Shown in pieces: positions 1-8,516 of a stretch of DNA of 41,669 nucleotides. Below the pieces are notes generated by a model that saw only the letters and a program-made list of their open reading frames with translations, was not told where the DNA came from and did not search any database. Made by a program: the position numbers and the translations under genes. The stretch comes from Firmicutes bacterium ZOR0006 (GTDB taxonomy: Bacteria > Bacillota_I > Bacilli_A > Culicoidibacterales > ZOR0006): assembly GCA_000798955.1 (NCBI GenBank), contig JTLC01000040.1:1-41669 (forward strand). The letters run 5' to 3'. Numbering within the stretch: position 1 is the first letter of the stretch; the number at the start of each line of letters is the position of its first letter.

Positions 1-59
1 TTTTTTTCAATATTTTTTTTGGAAAAAGTTTACTAATTTTAATATAAAAGTTTAGTCTC

Positions 60-175
60 AGTGTGGAAAGAGTGTTTCAGTAAACTTTCAGGTCATAAAC
101 GTCTGGGGAGTTTAGCGAGAGTAAACACTGAAAATACAAGTTTCCTAGGAAACACTCAGGAAAAATATTTTTTTC
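60..175 (+). other. possible structured leader region upstream of trmK
   Basis: This A/T-rich stretch carries nested inverted repeats. GAGTGTTTC at 70-78 is the exact complement of GAAACACTC at 149-157, and TAAACT at 81-86 pairs with AGTTTA at 109-114. AAACACT occurs at 123-129 and again at 150-156, and both copies can pair with AGTGTTT at 71-77, so two exclusive folds are possible. A 14-base perfect palindrome (GTTTCCTAGGAAAC) lies at 140-153 and a T-rich run at 166-174. No known riboswitch class was recognised. A 5' regulatory RNA or the remains of an upstream terminator region are both possible. Confidence 0.25.
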
Positions 176-260
176 GCGAAAACGGCAGTAATTGTAGTGC
201 GAGACAAATAAAAATATGCTATTATGTCAATATTAGAAAGAGAATGATAGGAGTAATAAA

Positions 261-953
261 ATGATACCAATTTCACAACGTTTACAAATGATTGCGAGTT
301 ATTTACCACCGCACACACGAATGGCGGATATTGGCACTGATCATGCGTATTTACCGTGTTTTGCCATTCAAAATGGGTTTGCGAGTTATGCCGTTGCTTC
401 TGATGTAGTTGTCGGTCCCTATGAATCAGCACGCCAAACAGTGGCAGATTACCAACTGACACAGAAAGTGGATGTTCGTTTAGGGAGTGGCATCCAAACA
501 CTTCGAGCGGAAGACAAGATTGAGACGATTACAATTTCCGGGATGGGTGGCAAGTTAATTACTGATATTTTAAATGATACTGAGCATTTATTTGCAGTAG
601 AGACGCTGATTTTACAGCCAAATATGGGTGCGCATTTCGTGCGAACATGGCTACAAATGCATAATTTTATGATCACAGCTGAAACTATTGTCCATGAAAA
701 TGAAAAGTTTTACGAAATTATTGTTGGTAAAAAACAAGCAACAGTCGCACCGTTAAGCTCAGCGGAACTACAATTCGGTCCGCATTTATTGCGCGAAAAA
801 TCAGCCGAATTTCAAGCGTTTTGGCAACAAGAAATTGCAAAACGACAGTATCAAATCGCACAAATGCAAGCAAGTGGTTCCCAAGCAGCACAGCTGAAAG
901 CGAGCGAAATGCAGGCTGAAATCGAGAAAATTGAGGTGGTATTACATGGCTAA
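261..953 (+). CDS. trmK: tRNA (adenine(22)-N1)-methyltransferase TrmK
   Basis: TrmK transfers a methyl group from S-adenosylmethionine to N1 of adenine 22 in tRNA, in the cytoplasm. The protein is 230 residues, the usual family size. The N-terminus (ISQRLQMIASYLPP) and the SAM-binding stretch MADIGTDHAYLP near residues 21-32 are typical, and SGMGGKL near residues 93-99 is the family's second conserved glycine-rich motif. The C-terminal third is a Gln/Glu/Ala-rich helical region, as in the family's coiled-coil tail. An AGGAG sequence sits just before the ATG. The gene overlaps the following Nif3-family gene by 8 bases, a pairing also found in B. subtilis (yqfN-yqfO), so the two are probably translated together. 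Confidence 0.93.
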   Translation: MIPISQRLQMIASYLPPHTRMADIGTDHAYLPCFAIQNGFASYAVASDVVVGPYESARQTVADYQLTQKVDVRLGSGIQTLRAEDKIETITISGMGGKLITDILNDTEHLFAVETLILQPNMGAHFVRTWLQMHNFMITAETIVHENEKFYEIIVGKKQATVAPLSSAELQFGPHLLREKSAEFQAFWQQEIAKRQYQIAQMQASGSQAAQLKASEMQAEIEKIEVVLHG

Positions 954-2073
954 AACAACCTTAGTTGGCCAAGAGCTAATTCGGTATTTAGAGACGTATT
1001 TTCCCCAAACATATGCGATGGAGAATGATCCAGTTGGCTTGCAAATTGGTACCCTTAATAAAAAAATTAAAACCATTTTGGTTGCGCTTGATGTTGATCA
1101 ACGAGTCTGCGATGAAGCTATTGCTAAGGGTGTTGATCTCATCATTGCCCATCATCCTTTCTTATATCGACCGCTGACGAAAATTGCAACCGATACACCA
1201 AAAGGGAAAATTGTGATGCAATTAATCAAAAATGATATTGCCGTCTATGCTGCACATACGAATCTCGATATCGCTCCAGGGGGATTGAATGATTGGCTCG
1301 CACAAAAGCTCGGGCTCACGGGAACACGAGTTTTGTCCCCAACGGGAGCAACACAACTGCAGAAGTTTATTGGTTATGTGCCAAAAACACACCTTGAACA
1401 TGTCCGGGAAGCAGTTATGGCTGTTAATCACCGGGAAGTTCACGGATATCGGCACTGTGTTTTTACGAGTCCAGGAACGGGAAGTTTTGAACCGCTTGAA
1501 ACGGCAAGCCCATTTATTGGCGAAAAACAGCAACTGAATTTTGTAGAAGAAATTCGATTGGAATTTTTAGCACAAGCAAGCGATATGGAGGCGATTATTA
1601 GTCGCTATTGTGACGCGCACCCGTATGAAGTACCAGCATATGAAACGGTAACAGTCGAACAAACAGGATCAAGCTATGGTCTTGGTCGGATTGGTGAGTT
1701 GCCACAAGCCGTCTCATTCAATAAATTTATCAGCACTTTAAAAAAAGCATATCGTTTAGATGGCGTTCGCGTCGTTGGTGCGAAACCGGATCAACAAATT
1801 CGCCACGTTGCGATTCTTGGTGGGTCAGGAAGTGGCTATTGGCGAGATGCTAAGCGTCAAAAAGCGGATGTTTATTTGACGGGTGATATTGGCTATCATG
1901 ATGCACAAGAAGCTGTCGAAGCCAAAATGATGCTCGTCGATATTGGCCACTATGCTGAACATGTATGTAAGGAAAATTTACATAAAATGATTACTCATTT
2001 CCTAGAGGAACAACACTATGATGCGCAAGTACTCACAACGACGAGCGAAGTTGATCCATTTGAAATGTGGTAA
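946..2073 (+). CDS. Nif3-like dinuclear metal-centre protein (YqfO family)
   Basis: This is a Nif3/DUF34 family protein with a predicted dinuclear metal centre, often annotated as GTP cyclohydrolase 1 type 2. Its true substrate is not settled. At 375 residues it is the long form: a Nif3 core split by a central inserted domain (roughly residues 125-235). Metal-ligand motifs visible are IIAHHPF near residue 66, AAHTNLD near 103 and DIGHYAEH near the C-terminus (about 327-334). I chose the ATG at 946 because GAGGTGG at 933-939 is correctly spaced from it; the reading frame is open further upstream to a TTG. It overlaps the end of trmK by 8 bases and is expected to be cotranscribed. Confidence 0.9.
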   Translation: MAKTTLVGQELIRYLETYFPQTYAMENDPVGLQIGTLNKKIKTILVALDVDQRVCDEAIAKGVDLIIAHHPFLYRPLTKIATDTPKGKIVMQLIKNDIAVYAAHTNLDIAPGGLNDWLAQKLGLTGTRVLSPTGATQLQKFIGYVPKTHLEHVREAVMAVNHREVHGYRHCVFTSPGTGSFEPLETASPFIGEKQQLNFVEEIRLEFLAQASDMEAIISRYCDAHPYEVPAYETVTVEQTGSSYGLGRIGELPQAVSFNKFISTLKKAYRLDGVRVVGAKPDQQIRHVAILGGSGSGYWRDAKRQKADVYLTGDIGYHDAQEAVEAKMMLVDIGHYAEHVCKENLHKMITHFLEEQHYDAQVLTTTSEVDPFEMW

Positions 2074-2106
2074 TGATAGGGATCTCAAAAAGAGGAGGGG
2101 TTTTCA

Positions 2107-2301
2107 ATGAAAGTGAAAATTTTTAAAATGACTGCTGATTTTGAAAAGTTAGAAAAGGATATTGAAGTATTTGCCGATACAGTTGAGAGTGATGGTTATC
2201 GTGTCAAAGAAGTGAAATATTCAACGGAATTTACGCCGAGTGCTGGAGAGTTATATTCAGCGATGGTTATTTATGAAGTAGTTGACTTTTTTACGAGTTA
2301 A
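2107..2301 (+). CDS. small hypothetical protein, Cse60-like
   Basis: A 64-residue acidic protein with a strong AGAGGAGGGG ribosome-binding site, 33 bases after the Nif3 gene and followed at once by a terminator, so it is the probable last gene of the trmK operon. The pattern (KVKIFKM at the N-terminus, a central VKEVKYS strand, and a C-terminal YSAMVIYE strand) suggests a small alpha/beta fold. It resembles, from memory only, the small Bacillus protein Cse60, whose function is not established. I see no signal peptide or membrane segment. The coding call rests on the ribosome-binding site and operon position, and the family name is tentative. Confidence 0.6.
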   Translation: MKVKIFKMTADFEKLEKDIEVFADTVESDGYRVKEVKYSTEFTPSAGELYSAMVIYEVVDFFTS

Positions 2302-2306
2302 CAAGA

Positions 2307-2334
2307 AACGGAGTGCCCAGCATTCCGTTTTTTT
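2307..2334 (+). terminator. Rho-independent terminator after the trmK operon
   Basis: AACGGAGTG (2307-2315) pairs with CATTCCGTT (2321-2329) through one G-U pair around a 5-base loop, and T residues run to 2334. Confidence 0.85.
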
Positions 2335-2340
2335 AATCTT

Positions 2341-2392
2341 AATCGTAATCAAGGGCGAATTGCTTGCGAAATATTCATTTTAATCGTAAAAT
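2341..2392 (+). promoter_or_regulatory. zur promoter with two Zur-type half-sites
   Basis: A sigma-A type promoter is visible: TTGCGA at 2364-2369, 17 bases, then TAAAAT at 2387-2392. Two direct copies of a Zur-box half-site flank it: AATCGTAAT at 2341-2349 and AATCGTAAA at 2382-2390, the latter overlapping the -10. Known Bacillus Zur operators have the core TCGTAATNATTACGA. Here the second arm of each palindrome is poor. The half-sites are 41 bases apart, close to four helical turns. Zinc-dependent autoregulation is inferred. Confidence 0.5.
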
Positions 2393-2426
2393 AAAGCTAT
2401 AAATCGGAATGAAGGATTGGAACGTC

Positions 2427-2867
2427 ATGACCTTAGAAGAATTATTAGAAATGTTAACAGCAAAAAAATTTAAACATACAAAACAGCGCGAACGTTTTTT
2501 ACAATTGTTTATTCAAAGTGATCACTCTTCGTTATCAGCTCGTCAAATTAAAGAAAGTTTTTTGGCTCAATTTGAGACGAATGTGAGTTATGATACTATT
2601 TATAAAAACTTGACGCTCTTTACCGAATTGGGAATTCTTGATGAGTTGATGGTTGACGGTGAACGTCGCTATCATATTGCCTGTTTAAAAAATCATGATC
2701 ATCACCATCATGTTATTTGTACAGCCTGTGGTAAAACTGATGTAATTCATTTTTGTCCAATGGACTACATGTCAACTTATATTGGAAACGGATACAAAGT
2801 CACAAATCATAAATTTGAAATTTATGGCATCTGCCCAGAATGCCAGGGTCAAAAAGCAACTGTTTAA
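2427..2867 (+). CDS. zur: zinc uptake repressor Zur (Fur family)
   Basis: Zur is a dimeric repressor that binds DNA when loaded with zinc and shuts off zinc-uptake genes. The 146-residue protein has an N-terminal winged helix (TKQRERFLQLF, then VSYDTIYKNLTLFTELGIL) and a C-terminal metal domain. The latter shows a HDHHHH cluster, the structural zinc pair CTAC, and the ending HKFEIYGICPEC. FCPMD and HKFEIYG match B. subtilis Zur more closely than Fur or PerR as I recall them. I prefer the ATG at 2427, because AAGGATTGG precedes it, over the in-frame ATG at 2409, which has no ribosome-binding site. The gene is monocistronic, bounded by terminators on both sides. No zinc transporter gene is nearby. 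Confidence 0.88.
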   Translation: MTLEELLEMLTAKKFKHTKQRERFLQLFIQSDHSSLSARQIKESFLAQFETNVSYDTIYKNLTLFTELGILDELMVDGERRYHIACLKNHDHHHHVICTACGKTDVIHFCPMDYMSTYIGNGYKVTNHKFEIYGICPECQGQKATV

Positions 2868-2880
2868 GTTGCTTTTTGAC
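2848..2880 (+). terminator. terminator overlapping the zur stop codon
   Basis: A perfect 14-base-pair stem: 2848-2861 pairs with 2867-2880 around the loop gttta. The stem starts inside the last zur codons and the TAA stop (2865-2867) lies in the loop and second arm. The T run is inside the stem (2872-2876), so termination strength is uncertain. Confidence 0.6.
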
Positions 2881-2976
2881 ATTAATAGGGAATAAATTAG
2901 AGCATTTTTATAGCTTTTTAAGAGGGTTTTCGGTTAAAATAAAAAGGAAGACAACACTTGAGGGGAGCTATTTTTT

Positions 2977-4194
2977 ATGTCTGTACAGTTAAAAGAAGGG
3001 ATTTATTGGGTTGGGGCAATTGATTGGAAATTGCGCAATTTTCATGGATTCATTACACCACGCGGAGGCACATACAATGCCTACTTGATTATCGATGAAA
3101 AAGTGACATTAATTGATAGTACAAAACCAGAATTTGGTCCAGAATTATTACGACGAATTCGTGAAATTATTGATCCGAGTGAAATTGATTATGTGATTTG
3201 TAATCATGCGGAGATTGATCATTCAGGAAGTATTCCAAGTGTGATGGCTGTCGCGCCAAAAGCAAAAATTATTACTTCAACAAAAGGAAAAGCGATTTTA
3301 GAGCGCCATCATAAACAAACGTGGGAATACGAACTAGTTCGTACAAATGATGAATTATCAATTGGGAAGCGCACGCTTAAATTTGCGACGATTCCAATGG
3401 TTCATTGGCCAGATAGTATGGTAACATATGCGATTGAAGATAAAATTTTATTCTCAAATGATGCATTTGGTCAACAAATTGCTACGTGGGAACGTTTTGC
3501 CGATGAAATGTCAATGGATATCGTTATGGAAGAAAATCAGCGGTACTATGCAAATATTGTGATGCCATTTGCCAATCCAGTCAAAAATGCATTGAAATTG
3601 GTTGGCGGGTTAGAATGTGAGATGATCGCCCCAGCACATGGAGTGATTTTCCGGACACCAGAACATATTGCTGCAGTATTAGAATCATACCGGAAGTGGT
3701 CCAATCATGAAGCAGATAATCGTGCAGTGATTGTTTACGACACAATGTGGCAATCAACGACGAAAATGGCAGAAGCAATTCAAGCAGCCTGTGAACAGCT
3801 GAATATTTCATATACGATTCATAATTTATCAGAAGATAATCTATCATTAGTCACACACGAAATGATGGTGTCAAAGTATGTGTTCGTTGGTTCACCAGTC
3901 CTCAACAATGGATTAATGCCCCAAGTGGCAGCATTTTTACACTACATGAAAGGCTTTGCACCAAAGAAAAAAGTTGGAATGGCATTCGGGTCGTACGGTT
4001 GGTCAGCGCAAAGTGCGAAAATTATTAATTCAACATTTGAAAAATTATGTTGGGATATTTTACCGAGTATCGAGATTGATTATTTTCCCGATACAGAAGA
4101 ATTAGAAGCGATGACGGCAACAGTTATCAAAAATTTACAAGCAGATCCAGAGCAATTTGCTCATGCAAATCCTGGTGAATGTGAATTACTCTAG
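2977..4194 (+). CDS. flavodiiron protein (FprA family oxygen/NO reductase)
   Basis: Flavodiiron proteins reduce O2 to water or NO to N2O in the cytoplasm, using a diiron site and FMN. The 405 residues split into a metallo-beta-lactamase-like domain (about 1-250) and a flavodoxin domain (about 253-400). The iron ligands are visible: NHAEIDH gives H77, E79 and D81, with further ligands in MVHWPDSM, SNDAFG and APAHGV. The FMN phosphate loop is DTMWQSTTKMAEAI, near residue 256. GAGGGGAG precedes the ATG. No rubredoxin is fused or adjacent, so the electron donor is not encoded here. Its presence suggests a microaerophilic or facultatively anaerobic life with O2 or NO exposure. Choosing between O2 and NO as substrate is not possible from sequence. 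Confidence 0.9.
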   Translation: MSVQLKEGIYWVGAIDWKLRNFHGFITPRGGTYNAYLIIDEKVTLIDSTKPEFGPELLRRIREIIDPSEIDYVICNHAEIDHSGSIPSVMAVAPKAKIITSTKGKAILERHHKQTWEYELVRTNDELSIGKRTLKFATIPMVHWPDSMVTYAIEDKILFSNDAFGQQIATWERFADEMSMDIVMEENQRYYANIVMPFANPVKNALKLVGGLECEMIAPAHGVIFRTPEHIAAVLESYRKWSNHEADNRAVIVYDTMWQSTTKMAEAIQAACEQLNISYTIHNLSEDNLSLVTHEMMVSKYVFVGSPVLNNGLMPQVAAFLHYMKGFAPKKKVGMAFGSYGWSAQSAKIINSTFEKLCWDILPSIEIDYFPDTEELEAMTATVIKNLQADPEQFAHANPGECELL

Positions 4195-4301
4195 GTGCGT
4201 TGTTGGCAATAGCTGCAATTCAAGTGACGCAAGAGCGATGTGTTTACGAATATTTCGCCAATCAATTGTGAAGGTTGACAAAAAGAATAACTTTGAAGAT
4301 T

Positions 4302-4333
4302 AAAAACACTCGCTTTTGCTAGTGTTTTTTTTT
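4302..4333 (+). terminator. terminator after the flavodiiron gene
   Basis: AAAAACACT (4302-4310) pairs with AGTGTTTTT (4321-4329), with an inner GC/GC pair around tttt, and T residues continue to 4333. The stretch 4195-4301 before it has no convincing gene. Confidence 0.8.
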
Positions 4334-4338
4334 GAAAT

Positions 4339-4347
4339 TGCTATAAT
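4339..4347 (+). promoter_or_regulatory. extended -10 promoter of the photolyase-ATPase operon
   Basis: TGCTATAAT gives a perfect -10 hexamer (4342-4347) with the TGn extension. I see no good -35 at 17 bases. It lies between the preceding terminator and the photolyase ribosome-binding site, and appears to be the only promoter before the photolyase, ATPase and RCK genes. Confidence 0.6.
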
Positions 4348-4381
4348 AACAGACACTTTTCGGAACGAAGGAGGGGTATGA

Positions 4382-5710
4382 ATGGGGTATATTCAACTCA
4401 TGAATGAGCAACCATGGCAAGAACAAGGAGCGTATGTGCTATATTGGGCACATGCGGCAATTCGCGTGCGCTATAACTTAGCGCTACTGCAAGCATTAGA
4501 ACTTGCTCGTGAGCAACAGAAACGCTTGTGTGTTGTGTACCAACTCGTACCGCAGTATCCTCAAGCAAATCGTCGTCATTTTGCATTTTTATTGCCTGGA
4601 TTGGCAGAATTTGGCGATCAACTGCAGAAACTCGGTTGTGATGTCGAAATTATTTGTGAACAAACAAATGAACAATTGCTCAAAAAATGTGAATTGGCAT
4701 GTGCTGTTGTGAGTGATACAAGTTATTTACGCTACTTTCGTGAAAAACAAGCCTTCATTGCGAAGCAAGTACCGTGTCAGTTTTATGCTGTTGAAACGAA
4801 TGTCGTAGTTCCTGTTCAAGAAGCAGCCGATAAACAAGCTTATAGTGCGGGGACTTTTCGACCGAAAATTACTAAGCAACTGAGTACGTATTTGCAACCA
4901 ATGCGTGATGTCAAAAGACTAGCTAAGCAGCACGGAAGCATCCGAGGAATGGAATGGTTGGATTATCAATATTTTTGCGAAACATGGGGATTAGCGACAA
5001 AAGTATTACCGGTCGCGAGTATTGGCGGTGAGCAAGCAGCACAGAGCCAACTTAGCCGTTTTCTCCACGAAGGTTTGGCAAAATATGGTCAAATCGCCAC
5101 GACTTTTGATGAAAGTGCAAGTTCACAATTGAGTGCATACTTACATTTTGGCCATATTAGCCCACTAGATATTGCTTTGCAAGTACAAAATTATCCAGCT
5201 TCACAACAAACAATTGATATATTTTTAGAACAATTAATTGTCCGGCGGGAATTAGCCATTAATTTTGTATATTACTGTGAAAAATATGATTGTTACCCCG
5301 AGGCGTTACCGAAATGGGCCCAAATCACACTAGCAAATCATGAACATGATCACCGAGAATATCTTTACGAGTATGAGTCATTTGCGCAAGCTGATACGCA
5401 TGATCCGATTTGGAACCAGGCCCAGAAACAATTATTAGTGACAGGACGCATGAACAACTACATGCGAATGTATTGGGGGAAAAAAGTAATAGAATGGACA
5501 GCAAGTTACGAACAGGCTTGGGAGTATTTGCTGCGCTTAAACGATACGTATGAACTCGATGGTCGTGACCCCAATGGTTATGTTGGAGTAGCTTGGTGTT
5601 TTGGTTTGCATGATCGTGCCTGGGCAGAACGTGAAATTTTTGGCAAAGTCCGCTATATGAATGAAACCGGTATTTATAAAAGGCAACGAGCAGCCAAACA
5701 AAAGAACTAA
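4382..5710 (+). CDS. deoxyribodipyrimidine photolyase, class II type
   Basis: Repairs UV-induced cyclobutane pyrimidine dimers using blue light, with FAD as catalytic cofactor. The 442 residues have the N-terminal alpha/beta photolyase domain (to about 145) and the helical FAD domain. Class II signatures are clear: FLEQLIVRRELAINFVYY, MRMYWGKKVIEW, and DGRDPNGYVGVAWCFG starting near residue 394, followed by HDRAW and FGKVRYMN. Class I enzymes look different in this region. The ATG at 4382 follows AAGGAGGGG with good spacing. The P-type ATPase gene starts 26 bases downstream without a terminator, so the two are probably cotranscribed. Class II photolyases are less usual in Bacillota than class I, which makes lateral acquisition possible. 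Confidence 0.9.
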   Translation: MGYIQLMNEQPWQEQGAYVLYWAHAAIRVRYNLALLQALELAREQQKRLCVVYQLVPQYPQANRRHFAFLLPGLAEFGDQLQKLGCDVEIICEQTNEQLLKKCELACAVVSDTSYLRYFREKQAFIAKQVPCQFYAVETNVVVPVQEAADKQAYSAGTFRPKITKQLSTYLQPMRDVKRLAKQHGSIRGMEWLDYQYFCETWGLATKVLPVASIGGEQAAQSQLSRFLHEGLAKYGQIATTFDESASSQLSAYLHFGHISPLDIALQVQNYPASQQTIDIFLEQLIVRRELAINFVYYCEKYDCYPEALPKWAQITLANHEHDHREYLYEYESFAQADTHDPIWNQAQKQLLVTGRMNNYMRMYWGKKVIEWTASYEQAWEYLLRLNDTYELDGRDPNGYVGVAWCFGLHDRAWAEREIFGKVRYMNETGIYKRQRAAKQKN

Positions 5711-5736
5711 GAAATTTGCACTGTAGGGGTGAGTGT

Positions 5737-8502
5737 ATGACGATTTTAGAACGAATGACAGCTTCGCCAGTCGATGACTGTCTAGAAGAATTTCATGTTG
5801 ATGGTCAACAAGGACTGACAAGTAGCCAAGTGGATATACAGCAAAAAAAATATGGTGAAAATATTTTGGCAAAACCCAAAAAAACACCAGGAATTTTGAT
5901 TTTTCTACGTAATTTTACACATTTGATGGCAATTTTATTGTGGGTTGGGGGGAGTGTTGCCTTTTTTGCTGGGATGCCACAACTCGGAATTGCTGTTTAC
6001 CTTGTCAATGTAATCAATGGGAGTTTTAGTTATTGGCAAGAACGCCAAGCCTCAAAAGCGAGTGAAGCACTGGCTAATATGCTACCGAATTATGTTCGTG
6101 TGCTTCGAAACGGCCATGATCAAAAGATTTTGGCACAAGAAGTTGTTCCCGGGGATATTTTACTATTAGGTGAAGGGGATAAAATTAGTGCTGATGCGAG
6201 ATTATTGGTAGCCGATGATTTACAAGTTGATCAATCAACACTCACTGGTGAAAGTCAAACTGTCCGCAAAAACCCACAACACCTTGCTGAAACTAAGGTG
6301 TCAATTGCAGAATATGCCAATATTGTGTACGCAGGGACAAATGTTGTCCAAGGGAGTGCGAAAGCAATGGTTTTTGCTAGCGGAATGGAAACCCAATTTG
6401 GTTCGATTGCCGCCCTCACTCAAGGAACAAAAGAAGAAATCTCGCCGTTACAACAACAATTAAACCGTTTGACAAAACAAATTTCATTAATTTCAATTTC
6501 TTTAGGTGTAATCTTCTTTTTAGCCGCTGTCTTTTTTGTTCAAGAGCCAATTGCGCTCGCCTTTATTTTTGCATTAGGAATGATTGTTGCCTTTATTCCG
6601 GAGGGCTTGTTGCCAACAGTGACACTTTCATTAGCAATGGCAGTTCAACGAATGGCAAAAAAACAAGCACTCGTAAAAAAATTATCGGCTGTTGAAACCT
6701 TAGGCAGCACAAGTGTGATTTGTACTGATAAAACAGGGACACTCACACAAAATGAAATGACAATTTCCCGTATTTTTAGCCAGGGAACTGAGTACCTCGT
6801 TTCAGGAATCGGTTATGATCCTCAAGGCGAAATTACCACAGTGACTGGTCTGAATGTTGATCAAGATAGTCAGATTCAAACCTTGATTCGGATCGGGGCA
6901 CTGTGTACAAATGCGCGAATTTTACAACCAACAGCCGAAAATCCACATTATCAAGTTTTAGGTGACCCAACAGAAGCGAGCTTACTAGTTTTAGCCGAAA
7001 AAAATCAGCAACAATTACAGCAACTTCAGCTACAGTATCCACGCCTACGGGAGTTAGCTTTTGATTCGCGTCGAAAACGGATGTCAACGATTCATCAAGG
7101 CGAGCAACACGAATATTTGTACTGCAAGGGGGCACCAAAAGAGGTACTGGAATTGTGTTCAAAAGTGCAAATGCGTGACGGCCTGACACCAATGACGGAT
7201 CAGAAATTTGTAGAAATTATGAACATGAATGATCAATATGCTCGCCAAGGCTTGCGGGTATTAGCACTAGCATATCGCGATTTACAAGCGGTTGAATTAC
7301 CGAAGCAAAAAAGTAAATACACACCAGAGTTACTTGAGCAAGATATGATTTTTGTTGGATTAGTAGCGATGAGTGATCCACCAAGACTTGAAGTAAAAGC
7401 AGCAGTTGAAAAATGCCATCAAGCAGGAATAAAAATTATTATGATGACTGGTGACTACGGATTAACGGCTGAAAGTATTGCACGCCAAATTGGTATTGTT
7501 GATACACCAGATGTTCAAGTTGTTTCAGGAATTGAATTAGCAAATATGAGTGAATCAAAACTTGAAGGTGTGTTACAGCAACCTGTTATTTTCGCCCGTG
7601 TAGCACCGGAACAAAAATTACGAATTGTTGAAGCACTGCAAGCACGAAAACAAATTGTGGCCATGACTGGTGATGGTGTCAATGATGCACCAGCATTGAA
7701 AAAAGCTGATATTGGCGTGGCGATGGGAATTAGTGGCAGCGATGTGGCAAAAGAAAGTGCAGATATGATTTTATTAGATGATAATTTTGCGAGCATTGTC
7801 GCTGCTATTGAAGAAGGGCGGACCGTGTATCGAAATATACGAAAATTCATTTTGTATATTTTAAATTCAAATGTACCTGAAGCAGTCCCAAGTGCAATGT
7901 TTTTACTTTCACGTGGGTTTATTCCGCTACCATTGACAATTATGCAGATTTTGGCTATTGATTTAGGAACAGATATGGTTCCAGCTTTAGGACTTGGAGT
8001 GGAAAAAAACGAAATTGATGTGATGAATCAACCACCACGGCCACCGCAAGAACGACTATTAAATCGGAACGTTTTAGTGAAAGCATTTCTTTGGTATGGC
8101 ATGCTCGAGGGTGTGGTCCTAGCATTGGCTTACTTTTTCATCAATTGGAATGCAGGCTGGCCAACTATCCCACTAGCAAGTGGAACAGATATCGTGTATT
8201 TGAAAGCAACAACGATGGCACTTGGAAGTATTGTCTTTTCACAAGTTGGAATGGTTATGAATTGTCGAACACAAACACAATCAGTTTTTTCTGTTGGTTT
8301 ATGGAGTAATAGCCGCATCAATTTAGGAATTGGTATTGAATTGGTACTATTTGCACTCATTGTGTATGTACCATTTTTGCAAACTATTTTTCATACTGCA
8401 CCGCTTGATCTCATCGATTGGCTCTTCTTATGTATTTGGCCATTTGTTATTGTTGGAATCGAAGAACTGCGAAAAATGTTTGTTCGCCGAGTAAAAAAGT
8501 AA
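5737..8502 (+). CDS. cation-transporting P-type ATPase, P2C (Na,K-ATPase-like)
   Basis: An ATP-driven cation pump of 921 residues in the cell membrane. Order: cation-ATPase N domain; TM1-2; actuator domain with TLTGES; TM3-4 with IPEGLLPTVT near residue 287; phosphorylation site [12 protein letters not shown] (aspartate near 331); nucleotide-binding domain with KGAPKE; MMTGD; GDGVNDAPALKKADIG; and six C-terminal membrane helices. PEGLL plus VETLGSTS before the phosphorylation site, and IDLGTDMVPALGLGVE near residue 741, match the Na,K-ATPase group. Ca2+ pumps have GCTS instead. The two aspartates of DLGTD correspond to Na,K-ATPase cation ligands. The ATG at 5737 follows TAGGGGTGAG. It is followed 14 bases later by two RCK genes, which suggests K+ or Na+ transport. 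The ion is inferred. Confidence 0.88.
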   Translation: MTILERMTASPVDDCLEEFHVDGQQGLTSSQVDIQQKKYGENILAKPKKTPGILIFLRNFTHLMAILLWVGGSVAFFAGMPQLGIAVYLVNVINGSFSYWQERQASKASEALANMLPNYVRVLRNGHDQKILAQEVVPGDILLLGEGDKISADARLLVADDLQVDQSTLTGESQTVRKNPQHLAETKVSIAEYANIVYAGTNVVQGSAKAMVFASGMETQFGSIAALTQGTKEEISPLQQQLNRLTKQISLISISLGVIFFLAAVFFVQEPIALAFIFALGMIVAFIPEGLLPTVTLSLAMAVQRMAKKQALVKKLSAVETLGSTSVICTDKTGTLTQNEMTISRIFSQGTEYLVSGIGYDPQGEITTVTGLNVDQDSQIQTLIRIGALCTNARILQPTAENPHYQVLGDPTEASLLVLAEKNQQQLQQLQLQYPRLRELAFDSRRKRMSTIHQGEQHEYLYCKGAPKEVLELCSKVQMRDGLTPMTDQKFVEIMNMNDQYARQGLRVLALAYRDLQAVELPKQKSKYTPELLEQDMIFVGLVAMSDPPRLEVKAAVEKCHQAGIKIIMMTGDYGLTAESIARQIGIVDTPDVQVVSGIELANMSESKLEGVLQQPVIFARVAPEQKLRIVEALQARKQIVAMTGDGVNDAPALKKADIGVAMGISGSDVAKESADMILLDDNFASIVAAIEEGRTVYRNIRKFILYILNSNVPEAVPSAMFLLSRGFIPLPLTIMQILAIDLGTDMVPALGLGVEKNEIDVMNQPPRPPQERLLNRNVLVKAFLWYGMLEGVVLALAYFFINWNAGWPTIPLASGTDIVYLKATTMALGSIVFSQVGMVMNCRTQTQSVFSVGLWSNSRINLGIGIELVLFALIVYVPFLQTIFHTAPLDLIDWLFLCIWPFVIVGIEELRKMFVRRVKK

Positions 8503-8516
8503 AGTGAGGGATAATT

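Noticed and set aside
60-160. Glycine riboswitch
   Set aside because: Only a short stretch (79-93) resembles an aptamer. The conserved core segment is missing, and the downstream gene has no link to glycine.
61-264. Open frame of 67 codons in the leader before trmK
   Set aside because: It starts with GTG without a ribosome-binding site, overlaps the inverted repeats and has no protein-like composition.
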